A DNA stretch of 64,000 nucleotides from Emticicia sp. C21 (lineage in GTDB: Bacteria; Bacteroidota; Bacteroidia; Cytophagales; Spirosomataceae): assembly GCF_003418935.1 (NCBI RefSeq), contig NZ_QVMT01000008.1, forward strand, positions 171,920-235,919. The letters run 5' to 3'. This document shows positions 35,093 to 43,929 of this stretch, one piece after another; position 1 is the first letter of the stretch; each line of letters opens with the position of its first letter. The notes beneath the pieces are model-generated. The model saw only the letters and a program-made list of their open reading frames with translations, made no database searches and was not told where the DNA came from. Both the position numbers and the translations under genes were made by a program.

Positions 35093-35569
35093 CTACTTCA
35101 CCCGCACATATTTTTCAATATTCAAGCGCTCAATACCTGCGCTTTCTACTTTCTCTATGCCTTTTTGAATCAGGGTATCATTCTTAATTTCGATAGTGAA
35201 AGTGAAGTCGTGCCCTTCCCATTCTCTGGCATTGCAATATTCCAGATGCTCGGTATAATTATTGTCTTTTAGTGTATAAGTGCCTGCACCTGCTGAAAAG
35301 GCTGCAGTTGTGGAGTCTTTCCCATGATTCAGGTCATGGTTGGTAAAACTAAAATGCGTATCGTTGATTATTTTGATGAATGATAAATTTTTGGTGTAGT
35401 CGGTTACGGTTGTATCTCCTTTTTCAATCAGTGTGCCTGTCTGCAATTTCCAGGTGCCTACAATCGGCAATTTGGTATCAACCGATGTTTTAGTCTCTTT
35501 AGCACAGGAGAATACAATAGTCATTATGACTATTAGAAAGGTTAGTCTTTTAAGGTATTGGTTAATCAT
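35093..35569 (-). CDS. Lipocalin-like lipoprotein
   Basis: 158 residues; lipobox IVFSC (Cys about 22). The mature part has the small barrel pattern of lipocalin-like Bacteroidota lipoproteins: PIVGTWKLQTGTL at the start, then strands with THFSFTNHDL, GAGTYTLKDNNYTEHLEYCN and FTFTIEIKNDTLIQKG. Such proteins are thought to bind small hydrophobic ligands; nothing more specific is possible. It is divergent from the STM3941-type membrane protein gene with 191 bases between. Confidence 0.75.
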   Translation of the reverse strand: MINQYLKRLTFLIVIMTIVFSCAKETKTSVDTKLPIVGTWKLQTGTLIEKGDTTVTDYTKNLSFIKIINDTHFSFTNHDLNHGKDSTTAAFSAGAGTYTLKDNNYTEHLEYCNAREWEGHDFTFTIEIKNDTLIQKGIEKVESAGIERLNIEKYVRVK

Positions 35570-35760
35570 TTTTCTATAGAATTAGGTTGAGTCCGAAATC
35601 TACTAGATTTACTGATGCAGTGCAAATTTATTTAAGTGCTTCCCAGGCATCAGCGACAAAGAGCTTCAATAAAATTTTCCTGGGTCTTCCCAGTATTGAT
35701 TTGCATATCTGAAATCAATACTATACTTTTAATCTATTACTTAAACACTGAAGGAACTTT

Positions 35761-36306
35761 ATGAAAACCTCTGAATACCCTATCGAAATTCCACTAAGCA
35801 AACAAAAGCTTGTTCTCTTATTGATTAGTGCCATAGCTTTTGTTGGCATTGGTATATGGTTTGTTGCTAAGCCTGAGTCTTTTAAAAATGGTTTATTGGG
35901 TAACCCTACTATAGTTTTAAGCATTGGTATTTTATCGATTGCCGTTTTCGGGCTTGCGGCTTTTGTAATGGTCAAAAAATTAATGGATAATGCGCCCGGA
36001 TTAATTATTGACAAAACAGGTATTACCGACAATTCTACCGGCGTTCCGGCAGGACATATTCCCTGGAGTGATATTAAGGAGATAAAGACCAATAAAGTAC
36101 TTGCCCAAAAATTTCTGGTAATTATGGTTACTAAACCAGAAGAATACATTAAACGTCAAACAAGTGGAGCAGCTAAGAAAGGTGTAGAAGCGAATCATAA
36201 AATTACCGGCTCGCCTGTTAATATTCCATCATCTACGCTTAAATATAATTTTGATGAGTTGGAGGCCCTCCTAAAAAGCGAATTCGCAAAAAATAAGTCT
36301 ATATAA
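35761..36306 (+). CDS. STM3941-family membrane protein
   Basis: 181 residues with two membrane spans (LVLLLISAIAFVGIGIWFVA and VLSIGILSIAVFGLAAFVMV) followed by a cytoplasmic PH-like domain (PGLIIDKTGITDNSTGVPAG, HIPWSDIKEIKTNK). The order EIPLSKQKLVLLL at the N-terminus matches STM3941-family proteins, whose function is unknown. Single gene; a 17-base-pair terminator stem follows directly. Confidence 0.75.
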   Translation: MKTSEYPIEIPLSKQKLVLLLISAIAFVGIGIWFVAKPESFKNGLLGNPTIVLSIGILSIAVFGLAAFVMVKKLMDNAPGLIIDKTGITDNSTGVPAGHIPWSDIKEIKTNKVLAQKFLVIMVTKPEEYIKRQTSGAAKKGVEANHKITGSPVNIPSSTLKYNFDELEALLKSEFAKNKSI

Positions 36307-36311
36307 AGTGC

Positions 36312-36349
36312 AATAAGGGAAAAGATTTTAGCAAATCTTTTCCCTTATT
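36312..36349 (+). terminator. Strong terminator hairpin
   Basis: Seventeen perfect pairs (36312-36328 with 36333-36349) around a TAGC loop, 6 bases after the stop of the STM3941-type gene. The flanks are AT-rich on both sides, so it may work both ways. Confidence 0.85.
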
Positions 36350-36445
36350 AAAATCTAGCTTCATTGTTTCCTCCTTCCCACTTCTTTTCCTTCCTATGTT
36401 GTTGAATCTATCTTCAAATAATATAAGATTTTCAGTTTAATTTTC

Positions 36446-36453
36446 TATTTTTG
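36446..36453 (+). promoter_or_regulatory. -7 box of the oxidoreductase gene
   Basis: TATTTTTG fits TAnnTTTG and lies 24 bases before the ATG at 36477. No clear -33 TTG is seen at the usual distance. Confidence 0.45.
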
Positions 36454-36476
36454 ATTCAACAAATCAATACCTACCT

Positions 36477-37814
36477 ATGATCAATGACCGTCGAAAATTT
36501 TTAAAAAACCTCAGTAAAACTACCATTGGAGCTGCCGCTATCGCATCTACTCCACTCATTGAAACACAAGCCGCTACCTCTCAAGCTAATGCTGCCAATC
36601 TTGTCAATGTGGCCCTCATTGGTGTGCGGGGAATGGGCTGGGCTGATCTTCATTCTTTTCTGAAAAATGCTGATACCAGATGTATTGCACTCTGTGATGT
36701 GGATGCCGATTTACTCGCCACAAGAGCCGCTGAAATAGAAAAGAAATTTGGTAATAAACCACAGACCTTTAGCGACCACCGGGAACTGCTCAAAGTAAAA
36801 GACCTGCAGGCGGTGATGATAGGCTCGCCCGACCACTGGCACTGTATACATGCCTGTGATGCCCTGGCTGCCGGCAAAGATGTATATGTAGAAAAACCTA
36901 TCTCACTAAATGTGGAAGAAGCCGATCTGATGGTAAAAATGGTGAGAAAACATAATAGGATATTACAAGTAGGGCAATGGCAGCGCAGCGACCGCCATTG
37001 GATTGATGCCCTGAAAGAATTAAAATCCGGTTCAATCGGAAAAGTTAGACAAGTAAAAGCCTGGGCAGATGTAAATTATGGACGTGATTTTAACGTAGTG
37101 CCCGATTCGGAAGCACCTAAGGGCGTTGACTATGATCGTTGGTTGGGACCTGCGCCAAAAAGACCTTTCAACAAAAACAGGTTCCATGGTACTTTCCGCT
37201 ATTTCTGGGATTATGCCGGGGGATTAATGACCGATTGGGGTGTGCATATGCTCGATATGGTACTGGCAGGTATGGATGCCCAAAACCCTAAATCTGTGAT
37301 GGCCATTGGTGGTAAGCTGGCGTTCCCGAATGATGCTGCTGAAACACCGGATACCTTAACCACGGTTTATGATTTTGGTAATTTCAGTCTGGTATGGGAG
37401 CAGTTTATGGGCATGGGAACCTCGCCTTATTTAGATGACGTCAGCGAGCCAGGTGTGGCATTTATCGGAGAAAAGGGTATTCTTGCCATCAACAGAGCGC
37501 ACTGGAAAATAATTCCATTGGAAGACAATGGTAAATATATGATGACACCTATGCCTGCTCGCAGAAGCTGGGACTCAGGCCTGGATGCGCATACTAAAAA
37601 TTGGTTGGAATGCATCAGAGACCGTAAAGACCCTAACTGCACGATAGAAATGGGCAGAAATACGGCGGTAGTAGCCCAATTGGGCAATATTGCCTATCGC
37701 ACAGGTAAAAAACTGGAGTGGGATGCCGAAAAACGCCAGTTTAGCAACGATACAGAAAGCAATAAATTATTGAAAGCCAATTACCGTGCTCCCTGGGCGT
37801 TGCCGAAAGTTTGA
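36477..37814 (+). CDS. Tat-exported Gfo/Idh/MocA-family oxidoreductase
   Basis: 445 residues. The N-terminus is a twin-arginine signal (DRRKFLKNLSKTTIGAAAIA), so the folded protein with its cofactor is exported. The dinucleotide-binding fold starts at about 44 (VNVALIGVRGMGWADLHSF), and the family's EKPIS motif is in DVYVEKPISLNVEEA; the C-terminal dimer domain has YFWDYAGGLMTDWGVHMLDM. These enzymes oxidise or reduce sugars or inositol-like compounds with bound NAD(P). Exported members may act by hydride shuttling without free cofactor, such as in sugar hydrolysis (family knowledge). Single gene with its own promoter and terminator. Confidence 0.9.
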   Translation: MINDRRKFLKNLSKTTIGAAAIASTPLIETQAATSQANAANLVNVALIGVRGMGWADLHSFLKNADTRCIALCDVDADLLATRAAEIEKKFGNKPQTFSDHRELLKVKDLQAVMIGSPDHWHCIHACDALAAGKDVYVEKPISLNVEEADLMVKMVRKHNRILQVGQWQRSDRHWIDALKELKSGSIGKVRQVKAWADVNYGRDFNVVPDSEAPKGVDYDRWLGPAPKRPFNKNRFHGTFRYFWDYAGGLMTDWGVHMLDMVLAGMDAQNPKSVMAIGGKLAFPNDAAETPDTLTTVYDFGNFSLVWEQFMGMGTSPYLDDVSEPGVAFIGEKGILAINRAHWKIIPLEDNGKYMMTPMPARRSWDSGLDAHTKNWLECIRDRKDPNCTIEMGRNTAVVAQLGNIAYRTGKKLEWDAEKRQFSNDTESNKLLKANYRAPWALPKV

Positions 37815-37844
37815 TTTGAGAAAGTAGGATAGATAATAATTAGC

Positions 37845-37877
37845 TTAAAAGGGAAGCATTTAGGGCCTCCCTTTTAA
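37845..37877 (+). terminator. Terminator of the oxidoreductase gene
   Basis: TTAAAAGGGA (37845-37854) pairs with 37868-37877; 30 bases after the stop. The rest of the gap to 38172 has a G-rich CCTTTAGGGGTTAGGGGTTA stretch (37948-37974) but no gene. Confidence 0.7.
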
Positions 37878-38172
37878 AATATATCCAGAGGTATAACAGC
37901 AATTATCTTATTTTAAAAATTACCGGAATCAATTCTAGCACCTTTAAAAGCCCGCCTTTAGGGGTTAGGGGTTAAATAATTTCAAACCATACTTTGAAAT
38001 GGAATGAAAAAATCTCTAATTTTGATAGCAGATATAAAATTATAACATACTGCCCATATTTCTGGTTTTCATGTAAAAGAATACTCTTGGGAATTTTATA
38101 ATTTGCGACTTAATTCACCATAACCTAAGACCTACCCTCATAGAATCATAATTATCTCAGCTGAACCCGATA

Positions 38173-38565
38173 ATGCAGAAAATTACCGTCTTCCTTATTG
38201 ACGATGATGTAGACGACCAGGAAATTTTTGCATTCATTCTATCCGATGCTTTTCCACAAGTTGACTGTGTTTTTGCCAATGATGGATTGGATGCCCTGGA
38301 AAAATTACAAGATGTTTCTTTTAATCCCGGTATCATTTTCATTGATATTAACATGCCAAGAATGAATGGTCTGGAGATTCTGAAAGAAATCAAAAAAGTA
38401 AAAAGATTTTCCAAAACCCCGGTTTATATGTATTCTACCTCCAATGAAAATAAGGTAGTAGAACAAAGTAGAGAATTAGGTGCTACGGGTTTTATTAAAA
38501 AGCATATTGATACCGACGTAGCAAAAGAGGAATTCCAACATATCATTGCAAAGCTCAAATTGTAA
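38173..38565 (+). CDS. Single-domain response regulator (Rcp1-type)
   Basis: 130 residues, one CheY-like receiver with no output domain. Acidic pocket DDDVDD (residues 10-15), phospho-acceptor Asp in IIFIDINMPRMNG (about 57), Ser/Thr and Lys in VYMYSTSN and GFIKKH. Receivers with this short DD-V-DD start are the usual partners of phytochrome-type kinases (family knowledge), which fits the second kinase core of the next gene. Only 11 bases separate the two genes, so they are one operon. Confidence 0.9.
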   Translation: MQKITVFLIDDDVDDQEIFAFILSDAFPQVDCVFANDGLDALEKLQDVSFNPGIIFIDINMPRMNGLEILKEIKKVKRFSKTPVYMYSTSNENKVVEQSRELGATGFIKKHIDTDVAKEEFQHIIAKLKL

Positions 38566-38576
38566 AAGACAAATGT

Positions 38577-41500
38577 ATGTCAGACAAGAAAATCCATGAG
38601 TTCCTGGCCGGAGGCGGAGAAATGGGGGAACGTATCCGCTCTTTCGACTGGAGTAAAACCTCATTGGGAGACCCTGAGCATTGGCCACAGGAGTTAAAAA
38701 CCTGTGTTCGTATCATGCTTAGTTCGCAACAGCCTATCTGGATAGGTTGGGGAAAAGACCTGATTAAGCTTTATAATGATACTTATATTGACATTGTACG
38801 CGGTAAGCACCCTGTCGCGTTAGGCCAACCGGCTTCGGTTGTATGGCGCGACATCTGGAAGGACATCAGTCCTTTGCTTTCAAAAGCCATGCTGAAAGAT
38901 GAAGGTACTTATGTAGAGTCGCAGTTGTTGATTATGCACCGCAGTGGTTTCCCTGAAGAAACTTATTATACTTTTTCTTATACTCCTGTATTGGGTGATG
39001 ACGATAAGCCCGCAGGCATTATTTGTTATAATACTACCGATACCGAAAGAATTATTAATGAGCGTTCGCTCAAAACCTTACAACAGTTAGATAGTCTCGT
39101 ACAGAAAAAGACCGAGAGAGAAGTCTACTTACAGGCAGCTAAAGCAGTTGAGTTTAATAAGTGGGACTTCCCCTTTGCACTCATCTATAAAATAAACGAC
39201 GAAGGCGAAAGCGCAGAACTTGTAGCTACGGCGGGATTTGAAGAAAAACACCCTACTTTACCAGATATTGTTGATGTAACCAAACCAACTGTTAATACAG
39301 AACCTTTCTGTAAAGCTGTAAGCGAAAACAGACTGGTAGAATCAGAAAATAATGGTCGTTGGGGCGATTTACCTAAAGGAGCATGGGATATTATACCGCA
39401 CCATTTTCTTCATGTGCCTATCAAAGGAGCTAATAAGAAATTCCCTCTGGCTATTCTGAGCATGGGGCTGAATCCCTACCGACAATTTGATGATGTTTAT
39501 AAAAACTTTATTCAACTAACTGCTGACCAGATTTCTTTAGGAGTCAACAATGCCATTGCTTATGAAGAAGAGCGCAAACGGGCACAGGTACTAGAAGAAC
39601 TGGACAAGGCCAAAACATTGTTTTTTTCCAATATCAGCCATGAGTTTCGTACGCCTATTACACTCATGCTTGGGCCATTGGAAGAATTATTGAATAAACC
39701 TGATATTCACCTGAGTGCTTATGAAAGGCAACATGTAGAAGTAACTCACCGCAATGCCCTACGTTTACTCAAACTTGTAAATACGCTACTAGATTTCAGC
39801 CGGATTGAAAGTGGCCGACATCAGGCACATTTCGTTCCTACCAATTTATCAGATTATACCAAAAACCTTGCGTCTAATTTTCGTTCAGTAATGGAAAAAG
39901 CTGGTCTGGAATTGGTGGTTGAAGACGGTGTTTTGCAAGAACCTGTATACGTAGATAAACAGATGTGGGAGAAGATTGTATTCAATCTTTTATCTAATGC
40001 TTTTAAATATACGCTACAAGGTTCTGTCAGAGTCCAATTGCATACAGATGGGCATCAGGCTTTTATGAGTGTGGAAGATACAGGTGTCGGGATTCCGGAG
40101 AAAGAACTCCCGCATATGTTCGACCGCTTCCATCGGGTACAGAATACAGCAGGCCGAACCCACGAGGGAACGGGTATCGGCTTGTCTTTAGTAAAAGAAT
40201 TAGTTCAATTACATAAAGGAGAAATAGCAGTAGAAAGTAAAGAAGGGGTTGGCACTAAATTCACGGTAAGTATTCCTTTCGGTAATGCGCATTTACCCGC
40301 TGCACAAATACAAGAAACGGCAGATTTCGCCGACGTTATCTCAAATGTCTATATAGACGAAGCTACTTCTTTTTTACAAGACGGAATCGGCAAGTCAGAT
40401 TCTGAACAAAAAAGTTTTAATCCCAGTCTGGCAACTATTCTGATAGTTGATGATAATACCGATATGCGCCAGCACATTGAATCTATTGTCAGCACCAGAT
40501 ATAATACACTTACTGCCGCAAATGGCGTAGAAGCTTTACATATTATTAAGCGACATCAGCCTGCCTTGATTCTAAGTGATATTATGATGCCTGTAATGGA
40601 TGGCATTGAGTTATTAAAAGAAGTAAAAAAGAATCGTGAAATAGCGCATATTCCGGTAATTCTGATTACTGCCCGGGCAGGAGAAGAATCAAGAATAGAA
40701 GGTTACGAAACAGGTGCCGATGATTATATGACCAAGCCTTTTTCGGCCAATGAATTATTGTCAAGAGTAAAGTCTCAACTAAAAATTGCCCATACACGTC
40801 AGGAAGTTGAGCAACGCCTGAGAGGCTTTCTTATGCAGGCACCTGCGGCCATTGCTATTCTCGAAGGCCCCGAACATGCCTTTAGCTTAACTAATACCAG
40901 ATTTCTACAGATAATCGGTCGTGAGGCAGAAGAACTATTAGGACGTGGTCTAAGAGAACTGTTTCCTGAATTTGAGGGGCAGGGTATTTACGAAATCTTC
41001 GATTATGTATATAACAGCGGCGAACCTTTTGCCACTAATGAATTTTTTGCCTCTTTCATTTATAAAGGAAATATCAGGTCAGGCTATTGGGATTTTATCA
41101 TTTATCCTATCAAAAACGAAAATGGCATCATTAACGAATTGATGGTGCATGTAATTGAATCTACCGTACAGGTAGAAGCAAGAAAGAAAGTGGAAGCCAG
41201 CGAAAGACAGTTCAGAAATGTGTTGGTTCAATCGCCAAGTATATTCATGCTATTGAAAGGACCGGATATGCTAATCACATTTGCTAATGAGCCATTGCTT
41301 ACCTCCTGGGGGAGAACTAAAGATATTATTGGCAATAAATTATTAGAGGTATTGCCTGAACTCCGAGACCAGGCTTTTCCGAAATTATTACAACAGGTAT
41401 ACGAAACAGGTGAAGTATATTATGGCAACGAAGAAAAAGCCAGAATTATTAAAGATGGTGAAATCAAAGACATCTATTATAATTATGTGTATCAGCCAAG

Positions 41501-43103
41501 TTACGATTTAGATAATACGATTGCGGGTATTACCGTAATGGCGACTGATGTTACTGAACAGGTAAATGCCCGCAAGAAAATAGAAGCCAGTGAAGAGCAG
41601 TTCAGAACATTGGCCGAAACATTGCCCCAACTAGTCTGGATAACAGACTCACAGGGCAATCAACAATATGCTTCCGGTCGTTGGGAAGAATATACAGGAC
41701 ACTCGTCATCGCCAGAAAACTGGGTTAAAACAGTTCACCCGGAAGATTATCAAAAGATGGTCAGGTTATGGAGTCATAGCTTAGCCACGGGTGATATCTA
41801 CAGAATTGAATTACGTCTGAGAAGCAAGGCCGGAGAATATCGCTGGCATTACGGGCATGGAGAACCTATCCGGAATGAACATGGAGAGATTATCAGTTGG
41901 ATTGGTAATTTCATGGATATCCACGACCAGAAAGTCTTTACCGAAAAATTAGAAGAGACTGTTAAAGAAAGAACGGCCGAGCTTTTAGAGAAAAATACAG
42001 CCCTCGAAAACTCCGAATCGTTTTTACAGCAATTAATCGATTCTTCCGTAGAGTTTATTATGGTAATAGACAAAGATTTCCAGATTATTAATGTCAACAA
42101 AAGATTTGAAGAGGGAATAGGTAAAACAAGCGAAGAGATATGTGGGCAAAACCTTTTTGATTTTAACCCAAAAGCAAAAGATACCGAAGAGCATGGAGCT
42201 ATCTTGAAAGCCCTGCAAGGGGAAACAGTTCATTTTGATAAAAGGAGGTCTATTGCTAAAGACGACTATTTTATTGATACCTATTTTATTCCGCTAAGAG
42301 TTCAGAATCAGATTGAGGGTGTAATTATTATGTCGAGAGATGTAACCGACATTGTGCATTCTGAAATCATGCTTGAAGAAAAGAATAACGCACTCGAAAA
42401 TTCTAACAAAGAACTGGAATCATTTAACTATATCGCCAGCCACGATTTACAGGAGCCGCTTCGAAAAATCAGAACCTTTATTCATCTGATTGAAAAGAGC
42501 GGTTTTGAAAGTGAAAGTGCCCGGAAATATTTCGAAAAAATCAATTCCTCAGCTCAACGTATGAGTGATTTGATTCAGTCGGTTTTAACTTATAGTCGCC
42601 TATCTAAAACAGGAGAAGACTTTACACAGACTGACCTGAATAAGATTCTGACCGAAGTACAGACTGATTTTGAGTTGTTAATAAAAGAAAAGAATGCTAC
42701 TATTAAGGCTGGCAAGCTACCTTCTATTAAGGCAAATGCTTTGCAGATAAATCAGCTATTTTCCAATCTGATTAGCAATTCTCTTAAGTTTTCGACTGAA
42801 AAACCTAAGATTACAATCTCTTCAAAAATAGAAAAAGGCAAACAGATAAGTATCTTAGCTAATCCTGATCAATCTTATGTGCATCTGACATTTAAAGACA
42901 ATGGTATCGGTTTCCCTGATGAATTTAAAGATAAAATCTTTAACCTTTTCCAACGCCTGCATGGCAAATCTGAATATTCAGGCACAGGTATCGGCTTAAG
43001 CATTGTGAAGAAAATAGTAGAACAGCATAAAGGATTTATCTCTGCTGAATCGAAAGATGGAGAGGGAGCAGTTTTTAATATATGGCTGCCGATAGGCGAT
43101 TGA
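38577..43103 (+). CDS. Hybrid histidine kinase with two complete kinase cores
   Basis: 1508 residues, no membrane span, so cytoplasmic. Order: a PAS/GAF sensory N-terminus (1-335), a first HisKA with FFSNISHEFRTPITLM (His about 354) and HATPase (about 450-575, GTGIGLSLVKELV), a receiver (about 620-740, acceptor Asp in LILSDIMMPVMDG), three PAS domains (about 745-1125, the third with a PAC), a coiled coil (EETVKERTAELLEKNTALEN), another PAS (about 1145-1265) and a second kinase: HisKA with SHDLQEPLRKI (His about 1290) and HATPase (GTGIGLSIVKKI). The second HisKA is of the phytochrome type and has no receiver of its own; the small regulator upstream is its likely target. Confidence 0.9.
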   Translation: MSDKKIHEFLAGGGEMGERIRSFDWSKTSLGDPEHWPQELKTCVRIMLSSQQPIWIGWGKDLIKLYNDTYIDIVRGKHPVALGQPASVVWRDIWKDISPLLSKAMLKDEGTYVESQLLIMHRSGFPEETYYTFSYTPVLGDDDKPAGIICYNTTDTERIINERSLKTLQQLDSLVQKKTEREVYLQAAKAVEFNKWDFPFALIYKINDEGESAELVATAGFEEKHPTLPDIVDVTKPTVNTEPFCKAVSENRLVESENNGRWGDLPKGAWDIIPHHFLHVPIKGANKKFPLAILSMGLNPYRQFDDVYKNFIQLTADQISLGVNNAIAYEEERKRAQVLEELDKAKTLFFSNISHEFRTPITLMLGPLEELLNKPDIHLSAYERQHVEVTHRNALRLLKLVNTLLDFSRIESGRHQAHFVPTNLSDYTKNLASNFRSVMEKAGLELVVEDGVLQEPVYVDKQMWEKIVFNLLSNAFKYTLQGSVRVQLHTDGHQAFMSVEDTGVGIPEKELPHMFDRFHRVQNTAGRTHEGTGIGLSLVKELVQLHKGEIAVESKEGVGTKFTVSIPFGNAHLPAAQIQETADFADVISNVYIDEATSFLQDGIGKSDSEQKSFNPSLATILIVDDNTDMRQHIESIVSTRYNTLTAANGVEALHIIKRHQPALILSDIMMPVMDGIELLKEVKKNREIAHIPVILITARAGEESRIEGYETGADDYMTKPFSANELLSRVKSQLKIAHTRQEVEQRLRGFLMQAPAAIAILEGPEHAFSLTNTRFLQIIGREAEELLGRGLRELFPEFEGQGIYEIFDYVYNSGEPFATNEFFASFIYKGNIRSGYWDFIIYPIKNENGIINELMVHVIESTVQVEARKKVEASERQFRNVLVQSPSIFMLLKGPDMLITFANEPLLTSWGRTKDIIGNKLLEVLPELRDQAFPKLLQQVYETGEVYYGNEEKARIIKDGEIKDIYYNYVYQPSYDLDNTIAGITVMATDVTEQVNARKKIEASEEQFRTLAETLPQLVWITDSQGNQQYASGRWEEYTGHSSSPENWVKTVHPEDYQKMVRLWSHSLATGDIYRIELRLRSKAGEYRWHYGHGEPIRNEHGEIISWIGNFMDIHDQKVFTEKLEETVKERTAELLEKNTALENSESFLQQLIDSSVEFIMVIDKDFQIINVNKRFEEGIGKTSEEICGQNLFDFNPKAKDTEEHGAILKALQGETVHFDKRRSIAKDDYFIDTYFIPLRVQNQIEGVIIMSRDVTDIVHSEIMLEEKNNALENSNKELESFNYIASHDLQEPLRKIRTFIHLIEKSGFESESARKYFEKINSSAQRMSDLIQSVLTYSRLSKTGEDFTQTDLNKILTEVQTDFELLIKEKNATIKAGKLPSIKANALQINQLFSNLISNSLKFSTEKPKITISSKIEKGKQISILANPDQSYVHLTFKDNGIGFPDEFKDKIFNLFQRLHGKSEYSGTGIGLSIVKKIVEQHKGFISAESKDGEGAVFNIWLPIGD

Positions 43104-43138
43104 GTGAATTTGTGAGTTAGTGATTGAGTGATTAAATT
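43099..43138. repeat. TGATTGAG-type dispersed repeat, overlapping the kinase stop codon
   Basis: The 35 bases from 43100 match 32919-32953 except for two positions. The repeat begins inside the last codons of the kinase gene (its TGA is part of the repeat), so the repeat may have provided the present stop. Confidence 0.7.
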
Positions 43139-43183
43139 ATCAAAATTTGCTTTTAATTTATCTTTTTTGACCCAAAAATAAAC

Positions 43184-43819
43184 ATGAACCCACTCAACTG
43201 GCTATTAGTTTCTCAACGCCTGCAAGCACTAGCCCAGACCGGATTGGCTTATACTGAAAGTGAGTATGATCGTGAGCGGTATGAAGAAATCAATGCTATC
43301 GGTCAGCAAATTCTGGCGCAATTGAGTAATGTAGCCATTGAACATGTCATTCAGCTTTTTCCGGATGAAATAGGGTATCGCACGCCAAAAGTAGATATAC
43401 GGGCCATTGTTTTTCGGGGTAGCGATGAATTGCTGATGGTGCAGGAGAAAATAGACAACAACCGTTGGACCGTTCCCGGAGGTTGGGCAGACATCGGCTA
43501 TACGCCGTTTGAAGTAGCCGAAAAAGAAGTATGGGAAGAAACCGGATTAAAAGTAAAGGCTGCAAGGTTGTTAGCGGTATTCGATAAGAAAATGCACCCA
43601 CATCCCTACCAACCTTGGTATGTCTATAAATTCTTTATTTTGTGCGACGTAACAGGTGGTGAAATATTGGCAGAAACCAACGAAACATCAGGTATAGCCT
43701 GGATTCCCAAAAAAGAACTACCGAATTTATCTCTTTCCATCGATAGGGCTACTTATTCGCAATTAGAAAAAATGTTTGAGTTTCTCTCCAATCCTGATTT
43801 ATCAGCCTTGTGTGATTGA
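43184..43819 (+). CDS. NUDIX hydrolase with N-terminal Nudix_N_2-type domain
   Basis: 211 residues. The first 60 residues are the helical N-terminal domain found with this NUDIX group (WLLVSQRLQALAQTGLAYTE). The NUDIX box is GWADIGYTPFEVAEKEVWEE followed by TGL. The first box Glu is replaced by Tyr and the Arg of REUxEExGU by Lys, while the metal-binding Glu pair is kept, so hydrolysis is probably retained. This group acts on ADP-ribose- or nucleoside-diphosphate-type substrates (family knowledge). A TATCTTTTTTG motif near 43160 may be the promoter. Confidence 0.82.
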   Translation: MNPLNWLLVSQRLQALAQTGLAYTESEYDRERYEEINAIGQQILAQLSNVAIEHVIQLFPDEIGYRTPKVDIRAIVFRGSDELLMVQEKIDNNRWTVPGGWADIGYTPFEVAEKEVWEETGLKVKAARLLAVFDKKMHPHPYQPWYVYKFFILCDVTGGEILAETNETSGIAWIPKKELPNLSLSIDRATYSQLEKMFEFLSNPDLSALCD

Positions 43820-43871
43820 GGCTTCTCTTTATTTCATACTTTTTAATTCTCCTATAATATTCTTATAAATG

Positions 43872-43903
43872 CAACGTCCAACCCTATTATGGCTTGGACG
43901 TTG
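43872..43903. terminator. Bidirectional terminator of NUDIX and first M36 genes
   Basis: CAACGTCCAA (43872-43881) pairs with 43894-43903. The arm sequence AACGTCCAACC recurs in the terminator after the second M36 gene (48269-48300), so the terminator was probably duplicated together with the gene. Confidence 0.75.
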
Positions 43904-43929
43904 TGTTATTCTTCATCGTTAACTATATA

